DNA of 64,000 nucleotides from Capsicum annuum (taxonomy: Eukaryota > Streptophyta > Magnoliopsida > Solanales > Solanaceae), in the NCBI RefSeq assembly GCF_002878395.1, contig NC_061121.1:48954126-49018125 (forward strand), read 5' to 3'. Made by a program: the position numbers and the translations under genes. The notes under the pieces were generated by a model, which did not search any database, had not been told where the DNA came from, and saw only the letters and a list, made by a program, of their open reading frames with translations. Shown piece by piece: positions 1 to 11,294 of this stretch (the first letter of the stretch is position 1; every line of letters begins with the position of its first letter).

Positions 1-3000
1 GTATTTCCACCTGAGTAGTAGTGTAGGTTAAGTGTCGGTGTCATGACATATTGGTAGTATGTGAGGGAAGTGTTTGACTCAAGTTTTTTTATTATTATTT
101 ATACAGAGTAAGATATGTATCTTTAGATTTTTTATTATTGTGTGTCAAGTTTCTGTCTTTGGTAATCTTGTTATCATTGTGTTGTTGAAAACTCAAAGTT
201 TAGTGAAGCCATTTGAGGCCTATTTCAATTCACTAGCAACTTATTATCTATTTTTTTGGTTATTGTGTTGGATGGAACTGGGGGTTTAGAGGCGTAATGG
301 CAAGAAAAGTGGTAAGGACGATTTAGTGAATGTATGTATAGCCGAATCTTTTGGCATGAGATTGAGTTGGTATTAAAGTGATGCATTCTTATGTGATAGT
401 TTAGTCGAAGGTAGATAAGGAGTTATTAGCTTAGGTGAGTTGTTGTTTGCTCGAAGTATGAAAATGGCTAGATTAGCCAGTAAGCTATAATTATAGACAC
501 AAGGTTGTTTGTGGAATTTGAAGGTAGTCTAAATGTGCGCTTGGGTAAGTAAGTGTGATGTGAGAAAGCCATATAAGTAGATAAGATTGTATGGGATGAT
601 AATATAAGATTAAGGTTGACCATGTCTATTATGTGACTCTACCTCCTTCACTTTCTTTTCTTTGGTAGTTGTAGACTAGTACTACTTGTGAGAAGGTATG
701 TAGTAGATTTTGAGGCATAGCAGTGATGTCATGAAGGTGGATGTGATTATTTCTTGGTTAATGATACTAGTTTTATGGAAGAGATCTAATAGGCTTGAAC
801 AGTGCAGGCAAGATTTATTTGGTTCGTAATGAAGTATGTATGTATGAAGTAGAAGTATGCCAAGGTGATATGAGGTTGCAGTATTTTTCTAAGGCTATTA
901 CATGTTGTGTACGGCTAGTGGTGCCGTTGAGTTACTAAATGAAGAAAGACTAGTTAAATGGTATATGTTGTTCTAAATAGCCAAGTTAAGGAGTTTTGAT
1001 AGATAAGGTTAAGCCTTTTAATATGATCTTGATTCTCATAGTAGAGAGATATAAGTTTGCAGGCATGATGCTGGTGTTATATGATGACTTTTGGGGCTAT
1101 AGAAATCCAAGGGTTAAATCTTAGAAGGAGGTATTAGCATTGGTTGCTATACATGAAGATACCGTCTTACAGGGTAAGTTTAGTTTATATGTATTGTTAT
1201 ATCCTTGACTCTAGAGTAAAGTAATTTTAGTTAATACCCGAGTGTATATAGTGGTTCACGGACCTAGAGTAGTTACTTAAATCTAAGGGGGAGATGATAG
1301 AAAGAGGAACCAAATCAAGTTTTTAGATGATAATAGATGTGCCAGTAAGTCGTGGAATTGGCTGTGAGAAAGAATGATGCTCAATCTATTCTTATTTCAA
1401 CAGTTTACTTCAGTTATTCCGATACAAACTCATGCTTTATGTTTCAGCTTCATGATCATAGCTCGTGTTCATGCATATGATAAGGAATCATGTACTCTCC
1501 TAGTTCCTAGTATGATGAGTTCCCAGTTTATTCAGCAGTCAGAAACACTTTTTGTAAATTATGAATTTCAAAAAAATTTAGGTCATGCAGTTCATGACTC
1601 TTGTGCACATGTGATACTCCTAACGAACAGTGAAAATTCAGATTTATATCAGGTACGTCCTCAGATTAGATCTCTTCAATGAGTCTATGTCGTGAGTGCT
1701 CTATTCCTCACTCCTCAATGGGGTATCAAGTTATGCTTAGTACTCTTCTCATGTTCTGGATTTCGGTATTCCAATTTTTCAGTGACCTTTTCCCTTAGGT
1801 CGAGATAGTGATGATGAACAGTTTCTTAGAAGGGAAAGAGTATACATTTCTTGTTGATGAAATATGATTGTGTGCTTATTTGAGTTAAGGCAGTAATTGT
1901 AGAGTAAGATTAAGGCCAAGTCTTTGATACATGTCAAGGTTAGTTGAAGTTTTATGTGTTATATTTGGTAAAAATTATTGTGTGCTTGTTTTGTGTAAGT
2001 CTATAAGTTGAAAGAATTTTGGGGTGAAGTTTTGTGTATAGCTTGATTAGTTGAGGATATTTTATGTGTACCATTTGAATAGTATAGGGAAGTTGTTACG
2101 GATAGAAGTATCAGAGAATATGAGAAATATGCTTTATGAGTGGTTGTTTAGAAGTGCATATATGGGTATGAAGATAGGCTTGAATTTCATGTGTGTATAC
2201 ATACAAATGGATGCTTCGAGTGTTTGTGAATGTCTAATGCAAAGTTGAAAGTGATTGCTGGAGTGGCAATAAGAATTATGCATGAGATGAGGAATTGTGA
2301 AATGCAGGGCGCACTGAATTCATGATTCAATCTAGTACTACATTATTATGTTGTACATCTTGTGATTTTGAGTTAGGCTTGAAGATGGTGAGGGGATTTA
2401 GTTCAGTTTAGACATTAGTAGATGGAAATATCAGCGGCCATGTGAGAAAAATAAGTGAAATCAATGAGCATGGTATTTAAGAGGAAAGTATAGTTGAGAG
2501 AGTATTTTTGAAGTATGGCTAAACTCGAAAGTAAGAAGTTACCTTGCCTAAGGTTTGGTAATTCTATCTAGTTTATGAGTTATGTGTCTATGTTACATGC
2601 TATAGAGTAGTGTCATTGTTGTGATTCCTTAGTTGGATGTCGGGTATAACTCATGTCAGAGATTCTTTGCTCCCTAACGCTACTAGTTCTTCTTTAGAAA
2701 GAGTGCTGAAGAGATACTCCAGTTAAGTATAAGTGTCCAGTATAATTCAGTCTATGTAGCCAGCAATTCGGCTTAACAGTCAGGTAGACAACTTACTGTG
2801 GTTTTTCCACCTTTTCACCTTGTCCTACTATTCGAAGTCTCAAGCGTATGGCCATCTCAAGAGATAATCTATTTCATCCATGTAAATTGTGAATTCAGTT
2901 CAGTCAAAGCATCATGTTTCAGATTCAGCTACTTAGTCATGACTCGGTTCATAAGAGTACAGAACATAATTTCAAATGTTTCCAAGTATTTTAGCTCAGG

Positions 3001-3302
3001 TAGTACAGTAACCTGGTGCAATCTAAGACATGTTACCTCATGATTTGTACTTGCATAAGTTATCAATTCTCAATTCGATATGTATGATTTGATCATGAAC
3101 ACTTCAAGGGAATCTTAAACTCTCAGCATGAATCAGCTCCTTGAAGTAAGTGAAGTCAAGTCAACTCAGAATTCAGTTTCATGATAGAAATTTAAATATT
3201 TTAGATCAGTTATATCCTTTCTTAGAAGACACATCAAGTTTGCATTATTCCATACCTTTAAGCTTCAACGTTCCTACCCATCATTCGGGGATGAATGATC
3301 CC
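1..3302 (+). other. Decayed internal region of a Ty3/gypsy-type element (3' part)
   Basis: This stretch has no reading frame I recognise; the longest open frame on the + strand (1374-1682, 102 codons) has no familiar motif. It runs into a polypurine tract and an LTR at 3316, so I infer it is the 3' non-coding or heavily decayed internal part of the element whose 5' half lies outside the window. A second purine-rich AAGGGGGAGATGATAG motif near 1279-1294 may mark a buried element end. The assignment rests on position, not on protein similarity. Confidence 0.35.
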
Positions 3303-3315
3303 AAGGGGGAGATAT
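3303..3315 (+). other. Polypurine tract of gypsy element
   Basis: AAGGGGGAGATAT lies directly before the LTR start TGAAATGCCCC. A purine run here primes plus-strand DNA synthesis in LTR retrotransposons, and it fixes the element as + strand with this LTR as its 3' LTR. Confidence 0.5.
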
Positions 3316-5522
3316 TGAAATGCCCCGTGTTTCGGGCTAGAATAAAAATCGTCATTTCTATGTGTAGATGATCCGAAAGCCATAAATCCTATGCAAATGT
3401 TCCATGTTAATCAAGTATGTAGTGTGGTAACTTATTTGAGCATGAATTGAGATCATAAAGGTCCCCTAACTCAAGGTCAAGTTGAAAGCTTTCCTATCGT
3501 TAGAGTTTTAGTGAGCGTCAAAACTTGAGTCAACTTTAATCAACCATAGCTCCTTGTATATAACGAACTGGGTGGCCTACTACATATCAAATGAAATATC
3601 TTTGAATTATCTTTCCATCGATACCAAATTTGCCTAAAATGGGCACTCGGTGACGAAGTTAGAGTATTTTTAGTGTCAGCATTCCCGATTGACTGGCCAT
3701 CGCATCGCGATAAGCCATAAATCGACAATTTTCAATTCCAGTAGCTCAACGTGATTTCTAGCGCATCATCGTGAATCCTTTTACGGCGTTCCAGTCCCGT
3801 ATTTTAAATTCCAAGGTCAAACTAGACATTTCCCATGGCCCAAACCTATCCAAACACGGGATTTAATTCCAAATACACCTAAATACATACACTTTCACCA
3901 AAATTCATCAAGAACGCTCTCTAGGGTTTCAAACAAGAATCCTAAATAATTCAAAATTCAACCGTGAGTTTTTAAAGATAATTAGAGATTTGGAATCCCC
4001 AATCTGTAAGCTTCAAGAATCATTCATTATTCTTCGAAATAAAGGTACGTGGGGTTTATCCTAAAAACTACATGGGCTTGAAATTTTCAAAGCATGATTT
4101 AAAGGTTTTGATGCATGTATTTTATGGGGGTTTTGAAAACTATATTATTGATTATGCATTTCAAAAGTTTCAATGCTACTATTGCTTTGGCCTTGTGGTC
4201 TTTTCCCCTAAATTGATTTACATATATATGTATATGTATGAATTTGAGATTTAAGATTGTTGAGAGTATAAATTATGAACTCCCTCTCTTGTATTAAATT
4301 AAAGATTATAGTTTTGTGATTTGAAAGATGTTTTTGCAATTTGCTGGCATTTGAACATGATTTGGAATTGCTGAGAGGGTGTTTCTTGATATCAATATGT
4401 TCTTGTGTGTATAAAAAAGAATTACATGTGTTTACATGAGATTTGAGAAAAAAGATTCATTGAATTGAATTATTGAAATGCTGGTCTCAAAACTTGTGTT
4501 TTGAAAACAGAGGTTTATGATAGACTAATAATGGCTCAGAGATGTGACTTGTAAGTCAATGGTATGACGATACTATATGTATTTATGCCATAACAGAGTA
4601 TGTTTTCAGAGTATGTTTTTAGAGCATGTTTTCAGAGTATGTTTTCAGAGACTGTATGTTTGATAGAGTTTTAAAAAGGGGCTTAAAGAGGGTTAGGTGG
4701 TTACCCGAAGAAGGCGCAAGTTCAACCAACTCTTAGCCTAAAACCGTATTTACCAAAATAGGTAGATTATTATTATACACTGGCGACGACCATGTCGCGT
4801 AGTAGATTCGGAGACTCTGACTCTTGCGGTACACTTGGGTTGGGGGCTTTGCTGCCGAGTTTATGGCAGTTTCCATATAGCCTATGGAATTTTTCAGAGT
4901 TGTAGGGTATACCACCTAGCGCAGAAGTAACACAGATTTCTCAGAGTTGAGATGATTTTTACAAAGTCTTTAAAATGCCCATGTGAATTCTTACTATTTG
5001 ATATACTTATGAACTATTTTAAATTGCTCTCAGATATGTTGAATAATAAATAATTATTTTGGATATGCTCTGTATACCAGTACATCTGTATTGATCCCCC
5101 CTCCTCCCTTCAGGTTTTGAGGATCAGTCTAGGGGTCTAGAAAAGCAATAGATTTTATCAGACAGAGTTGCAGTGTCCAGTTGGTGAGCCTTCTTTATTG
5201 CAAAAGGCCTGTTTACTTTCAGACAACTATTATTAGATATGGTTTTGGTCTAGTGGGGGCCTTCTCCCAGTTTCAGACAGTTGTCAGATTTTCATGTAGT
5301 AGAGATTTCGCAGACTGAGTCAGATGTTATATAGATGTATTTGATTTATAGTTTCCATACTTATGTTGAATTTAGAATTGGCCATGTTTCTGTAGCAGAT
5401 AATGTTTCCGCGTCTTCTTTATTATATGAATGTTGTGCATGATCACCAGATAGAGAAGGGCGTTTCAGGCCTTCATGGTTTAGGATATCTGTCACGGCCA
5501 GACCCTAGTTCGAGTCGTGATA
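3316..5522 (+). repeat. 3' LTR of Ty3/gypsy element (about 2.2 kb)
   Basis: It starts TGAAATGCCCC after a polypurine tract. The first roughly 700 bp closely match the LTR at 44691, including the 'GTCCCCTAACTCAAGG' block. It contains the AAGGTACGT donor-like site seen in the other gypsy LTRs of the window (about 4043). The 3' end is less certain: it seems to finish near GTCGTGATA at 5522, unlike the GGGGCATTACA end of its relatives, so the 3' part may be recombinant or another subfamily. No target duplication can be tested because the 5' LTR is outside the window. Confidence 0.6.
4595..4646 (+). repeat. 13-bp tandem repeat, four units
   Basis: Four head-to-tail copies of AGAGTATGTTTTC (units at 4595, 4608, 4621 and 4634) with one substitution each in the second and third. 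They lie inside the gypsy LTR. Confidence 0.85.
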
Positions 5523-6462
5523 GATTGTGTGAATGTTATTTTTACCTTTTAGTCATTGATCATTCAAACAAGAAATCTACAATATTAAAGTTAAGTTTTA
5601 TAGGTCCGAACTAATAATACTGAGGGATCATGAATATAGTTTTGATACCCTGTTAATATTTAATGTCGGTTGTTGCTCATGTTTATGTGTCAAGCATTGT
5701 GAAGGGATCTAATTTTGGTGTCATTGTAAAGAGATTCAATAGCGATTGGAATAACTTTTAGGGTGCATTGGACTCTGAAAGAGCCTTCGAAGCCTCCCAC
5801 TGCTTCAACCAAGAATAAAAACCAATATACTTATTGCCCTAGCCCAAATTTATATGGTTGGGTTGCTTGGGGTGATGATTATATGTAAGAAGGTGTGGTA
5901 GGAGAATGCCAGCGAGGGTAAATAGGGGGTTGATGAAAGATTATATCATCTGAGAGATAATTGAAGAGGAAAAATAAGGTAGAAAGAAACTTGTAGCAAA
6001 TCTAGCAGATAAAACCGACTTAGAACATGAGAAATCTGAATCAAGTACAAATATGAAAGTGTATCCAGTAATGAAAAATACATATGCTGTTTCCCAAAAA
6101 AATAAATAGTGCAGATGGTCTTTTTGCTAGGGAGCTGCGACTAGGTAGTGTGGTCGGGATGATCACCTACATAGAAAATAGCAGAATACCAAAAAAGCAG
6201 CCTCACGAGCATCGAGGGTTGAAATGATGTACAGTAAGTCAAAAAAACTTGCGATAATGAAAGTGGTAGTTAAAATAAGGAATCTAAGAAAAGGCATCAA
6301 TTTTTTAATTTTAAATTGCATCTCATGCCTTCTTGTTTTTGGTTCCGATTAGGTCCACTTCTATTGATTTGACCTGATCGGAACCACAAACAAGATTGAA
6401 AGAAAGATTGAGTATCATTAATCCCTTAGCAATATGTATATAATTGATTGTGTTTTATAGCC

Positions 6463-6672
6463 TTAGCATGCTTTCAACATATCTTGGAGAAGATCAGAGG
6501 CTTGCTGTAGTATGTGAATCTCGATAATTTTCAAGTTGTCCTCCAACTTGCTAATTGTATTTTCAATCTTGTCGTTGTTGTCGTTGAGGTCAGTGTAGAT
6601 TTTTTGGTCTTTTATGAGCTTGTCAACGTTGAACACTTTTTTTGAAGTTGTGGAATTATAAATAGTATTCAA
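6463..6672 (-). pseudogene. Small open frame in left arm of the inverted repeat
   Basis: An open frame of 69 codons, hydrophilic and rich in Lys, Asp, Asn and Ile, ending ...DLLQDMLKAC. The spacing of Leu and Ile in the middle (ISKLEDNLKIIEIHIL) suggests a short amphipathic helix or coiled coil. The right arm carries the same sequence with stop codons, so this is the better-preserved copy of one ancestral coding segment. I recognise no family. No start signal or promoter was identified, and it may be only the last exon of something longer. Confidence 0.35.
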
Positions 6673-7605
6673 AAGCCTTCTAGAACACTTTCTTCAGTAG
6701 GCTTAAGTGATACATGTAGGGTTCGCTATGTTTGTTTTAGGTTAAAATGTGTTGATGAACACTCAAACAGTGGTCCCAACAGTTGAACAACTGACTTTTA
6801 TAGAGCGTTGTTCAATGCAGCTTGCTCAATAAACCTTTAAAGGATTTGATAGGTCAATTAGCCTAGAATTACATAACGTTTGATCTAAACTGATTCAAAC
6901 AATACATAACTCCATGCTCATTACCTTATAAAAACTTGTCCGAGTTAGTGCACAAATCAAACAAACTCAATCTCTCAGCCTTTCTATTGAGGACTCTTCT
7001 ACCATATGGAGGACAAGATATTCATCATGTAAAAGTCTACACCATCTCCAGAATATCTTGCCTTAGCAAAATTCTTGAGAAGGCATAACTAGTAATCTCT
7101 CAATATGAAACTGAATACTAGTCATAGTGACAGATCAGTAGTCATGCCTTCTCAAGACTTTCGCTGTGGGAAGAATTTTTGGCGATGGTGTACACTTTTA
7201 CATGGAGGATATCTTGTCCTCCATATGGGAAAAGAGTCATTAGTAGAAAGTATTAAAGATTGAGCTCGTTTGATTTCTGCACTAACTGGGGCAAAGGTTT
7301 TAATAGGGTAATAAGCCTGGATTTAAGTAACGTTTGATAGGCTTGGTAGAATTAGTTTAGCTCAAATGTTACGTAATTCCAGGCTAGTTGACCTATAAAA
7401 TCCTTTGAAGGTTTGTTAAGCAAGTTGGATTGAACAACGCTCGATAAAAGTGAGTTGTTCAACTGTTGGGGCCACTTCTTGAATGTGCATCAACACATTT
7501 TGACCTAAAACAAACATAGAGAACCCTAGATGTATCAGTTAAGACTACTGAAGAAAGTGTTTTGGATGCCTTCTGAAGGCCTTTTACAATGCCACAACTT
7601 CGAAC

Positions 7606-7782
7606 AAAGTATTCCCCATTGACAAGCTCATAAAATCCTAATAACTCTACACTGACCTCAACGACAGCAACGACAAGATTGAATACAGAATATAAAAGTT
7701 GGAGGCAAGCTTGAAAATTATGGGGATTCACATACTACAGCAAGACTTTGGTCTTCTCCAATATATGTTGAAAGCATGCTAA
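7606..7782 (+). pseudogene. Broken copy of the same frame in the right arm
   Basis: Read on the + strand in one frame this segment matches the left-arm minus-strand frame (KVF.IDKLIK, LYTDLND.NDKIE, IHILQQ, MLKAC) and ends at the equivalent stop. It contains internal stops after DKLIKS and after NDKIEYRI. The two copies point away from each other, outward from the palindrome centre. Confidence 0.5.
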
Positions 7783-9232
7783 GGTTATAAAACATAATTA
7801 ATTATATACATATTGCTAAGGGATTAATGATACTCAATCTGTCTTTCAATCTTATTTGTGGTTCCGTTCAGGTCAAATCAATAGCAGTGGACCTAATCTA
7901 AACCACAAACAATAAGGAATGGGATGCAATTTAAAATTCATAAATTGATACCTTCGCTTAGATTCCTTATTTTAACTGTAGCTATTATTAGCACAAGTTT
8001 TTTAGACTTACTGTACATCATTTCAACCCTCGATGCTCGCGAGGTTGATTTCTTGGTGTTCTGCTATTTTCTATGTAAATGATCATCCTAACCATGATTC
8101 CTAGTCGCAGCTCCCTAGCAAAGTGTTCATCTTTATTTTTTTATTTCAGAGAAACAACAGACGAATTTATATTAATAGATACACTTTTATATTTGCACTT
8201 GATTCAGATTTCTCATGTTCTAATTCAGTTTCATCGACCAAATTCACTAGAAGTTCCTTTATACCCTATTTGTCCTCTTCAATTAGCTCTTAAATGATAT
8301 AATCTTTTATCAACTCTCATTTCCCTTACAGGCATTCTCCTTTGGCTTTTTCTAGCGTATAATCATTTTCTCGAACAACCTTTCCATATAAATTTGGGCC
8401 AGGGGAATTTCTACTGATTTTTCATTCTTGTTTGATGCAGTGCGAGGCTTTGAAGGCCTTCTCAAAGTCCAATCCACACTTAAAGTTAAGTCCAATTGCT
8501 ATTGGATCTCTGCAATGACACTAAATATTAATCCCTTCTCAAAACTTGACATGCATAAACATGAGCAACAATCGTCAGTAATTCATAATAGGGTATCGGC
8601 ACCATCATCATGGGGCCCTCGGCTTTATCGATTTGAACCTATCAAACTTAACTGTACAATGCAGGATACTGTATTCACAAAAACATTGTACTTTATGTGT
8701 GTTGTCCTGGTGACCTTATCAGTAATACTTAACTCTCACACATGAAAGTGGATCCATCTATCTGCACATTCCTTATTCTTCCTAGCCCATCTATGGCTTA
8801 AATTGAATAAACAGATAACTAACAAGTTGCAACAGATGCCACATCTGTTTAAATTGTCAAATAATTATAGACATCTATTATGACAAATGATTAATCTGTT
8901 GCAATATATTACATATCTATTGGAAAAAAACACATATATCTATCTGTTGCAATAAATTATCAATATGTTTTAAGTTATCTAGCAGATGGAATATATTTTG
9001 CAACAGATTAACCATCTACTAGATTTATTTTAAAGTAATTTTCTTTTCTTTCTAAAATACAATAAAGATAATATGTTGTATTTAGATCCATTTTTTTAAT
9101 TTACACAAGCTGAAAAGTCAGCAGTTTATTTAAAAAGAGGTGAACAGTTGTCGCTTTTTGACTAATCCATTCGAATTCAATCCTTTATCAATTGGCGCCT
9201 CCTTACTCATTCATTCTACTCCACTTCTAGAT

Positions 9233-9435
9233 ATGGTTGATCCAGAGTTGTACAAGGTGATTCATCTTGAATTTTTACGGGAACTTGAAAGTTATATTCA
9301 TGAACTCCAGAGGGACTTGGGTTTTTCAGAGCAAGGATGAGGAGGGCTCTGATGCTACCGGATGATAATAATACTAATACTAATACTAATAATAATGATA
9401 GTGATAATAATAATAATATTTGTAATAATAATTAG
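9233..9435 (+). pseudogene. Coiled-coil/poly-Asn small gene, copy 1 (frameshifted)
   Basis: It starts MVDPELYKVIHLEF and continues through ELESYIHELQRDLG, a leucine-spaced helical stretch that is probably a coiled coil, then stops at 9338-9340. In another frame the homology to copy 2 goes on as MRRALMLPDD followed by an Asn-rich tail with Thr, encoded by AAT/ACT triplets, up to a TAG at 9433-9435. A short deletion relative to copy 2 causes the frame change. Upstream, the leader lacks the intron of copy 2 but keeps its last bases TTCTAG before the ATG, so the loss is a genomic deletion rather than retroposition. I know of no matching family. Confidence 0.4.
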
Positions 9436-10787
9436 GTTATGTTTTTCTTTTAGAGTATGTATCTTTTTTAATATCGAATCTAACGAAGGGTATGTTTTCT
9501 TATTGTATATATTTGTATATAATGGATTCAAAAATCTATGTTTGGTCGACCTTGAATTTTTAATTCTTATTTAATATTTAATTATCATTCTGTTTATTCC
9601 TTATTCTCAACATGTCGATGATTAGAGGTAGGGATTGAGAATTTATGGCAATAGAGGTTAATCTAATACGACAGATGGATCATATATTGCAACAGATGAT
9701 TATTAATAAAAAAAGGGTTATTGTTGCTATTGAGGGTGAAAAGTCATGACTTTCCGATAATTTAATATGAAAAACGGTTCGTAAATAAATAATAAGAAAA
9801 GGAATGATAAACACAATTTATAACCGTAAAAGAACAGTTATTTAATTTTAATAACTGATCGTGATTTTTCACTATTTTTATTTTTAAATCTTTTTTTTAA
9901 TTATTTATTTATTATATAATAAAAAAAGTCACAACATTGGATTAATTAAGTCAAATTTCCCATCTGTTGTGAATAGAATAAATTAAAAAAAAAAACTCCT
10001 AAAATAGATGATCTATTTGATGTAATAAATGGTATATCTGTTGTGACAGATGGGTTATCTGATGCAACAGATATATAATTTGTTGCCACAACTCAATAAA
10101 AATGGTTATTATTTTATTAGAGAAATGGTTATTGAAAAAAGGTTTCTTCGATTTTTAAATTGAGAAAAAAGTTATTTAAATTTAAGAACTAATTAATAAT
10201 AATAAGCTGAAAAGTCATCACTTGTCACAATAATAAAAAAACTCATTAGCTTGATTTAATTAAGTCATTTTTTTCACAGAAAATAATAAGGAAACAGATG
10301 ATAAAGACAATAAAAAAATAACATTAATAAAAAATGGTTATTTAATTTGAATAATTGACGTTAATATTAAATAAGCGCCATTTCTTTTCACAGAAAATAT
10401 TTTTTTTTAATCTATTTTTGTAATTTATATAATAAAAAAGTCAGCCAATTTGGATTAATGATATAATGATTATTTTAAAAAATATAGATTATATATTGCA
10501 ACAGATAGATTATCTGATGCAACAGGCTGTCTATTTGTTGCAATAAATGATATATCTGTTGTTACAGATGAGTTATCTGATGCAATGATATAAAATCTGT
10601 TGTCACAACTAAATAAAAATGGTTCTTGGAAAGAATTAATTAATAATAATAAGATAAAATGTCATGACTTATCACAATATTGCTTAATTTAATTAAGTCA
10701 TAACTTTTCTCTGTAATTAAAAATGTAATTAATAAATAGAGGTGAACAATCGTACCTTTTTTGCTAACTCATTCAAATTTAATCCTC

Positions 10788-10795
10788 TATAAATA
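10788..10795 (+). promoter_or_regulatory. Putative TATA box of copy 2
   Basis: TATAAATA in a CTCTATAAATATG context lies about 110 bp before a good splice donor and 230 bp before the ATG of the small gene. The leader that follows is pyrimidine-rich, as is usual near plant transcription starts. The equivalent region of copy 1 (about 9180-9210) has lost the TATA sequence. Confidence 0.4.
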
Positions 10796-11018
10796 TGTCC
10801 CTTCTTACTCAATAGTTCATTCAACTACACTCTATTTACATCTTGCATATTGTCTTTCATATTACACCTGCCACCACTTTCTCTCTTCTGACTCGGGTAA
10901 GTTTTTTTCTTGCTCTGTGTTTACATATACTTAATTTGTAGTATACATTGTATTACACTCGGATTTTTTTCTTTACTTTTGTTTTCATGTATTTTGTCAA
11001 TTCATGTCTGTTCTAGAT

Positions 11019-11219
11019 ATGACTGATCCAGTGTGGGATGTTACTTTTCTGCAAGACGCTGTGAATGAACTTTAGATGCAGGTTCATGACCTGTAATAGG
11101 AGTTGGGAGTAGTAAGAGGAAGGATGCTCCATGAGATCTGCAGGCTGAGGAGGGCCCTGCTGCTGCCGATTGAAGATTGGTCGGCTGACAATAATAATAA
11201 TAATAATAATAATAATTAG
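11019..11219 (+). pseudogene. Coiled-coil/poly-Asn small gene, copy 2 (three stops)
   Basis: The frame from ATG 11019 to TAG 11217-11219 is 67 codons. It begins MTDPVWDVTFLQDAVNEL, carries three internal stops (TAG after VNEL, then TAA TAG after VHDL), continues through ELGVVRGRMLHEICRLRRAL and LLPIEDWSAD, and ends in nine consecutive Asn codons (AAT). The heptad-like spacing of hydrophobics in the first half suggests a coiled coil. All three stops can be explained by C-to-T change in CAG or CAA codons. A leader intron with consensus ends is visible (GTAAG at 10897, TTCTAG ending 11016, 120 bp), two bases before the ATG. Family unknown; intact relatives probably exist elsewhere in the genome. 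Confidence 0.45.
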
Positions 11220-11294
11220 ATTTTTTTTCTTTTAGTCTATGTATTTTTATATGTTTTTGTTTAGTAAAAAATTTATGTTTGATCGACATTGACG

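Larger units (their letters stand above)
5589..8653. repeat. Giant inverted repeat, arms about 1.5 kb, 41-nt spacer
   Basis: The left arm (5589-7094) is the reverse complement of the right arm (7136-8653) along its whole length; the spacer is 7095-7135. Matching landmarks are GGAGGACAAGATAT at 7010 against its complement near 7212, TTAGCATGCTTTCAACATAT at 6463 against ATATGTTGAAAGCATGCTAA at 7763, and the shared GGACCTAAT/GATCGGAACCACAAAC-type blocks near 6350 and 7870. By eye the arms are about 80-90% identical with small indels. No terminal target duplication is obvious at either outer end. It could be a foldback transposon, an inverted duplication, or a hairpin-RNA locus. The structure is certain; the class is not. 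Confidence 0.92.

Noticed and set aside
1374..1682. 102-codon open frame on the + strand
   Set aside because: No recognisable domain, no promoter or splice context, inside a decayed retroelement interior.
8428..8745. 105-codon open frame on the + strand
   Set aside because: It straddles the outer end of the right inverted-repeat arm, and the corresponding left-arm sequence is not open. No family motif; likely chance.
9362..9574. Ile-rich hydrophobic open frame
   Set aside because: An off-frame reading of the AAT/ACT microsatellite that encodes the Asn tail of small gene copy 1.
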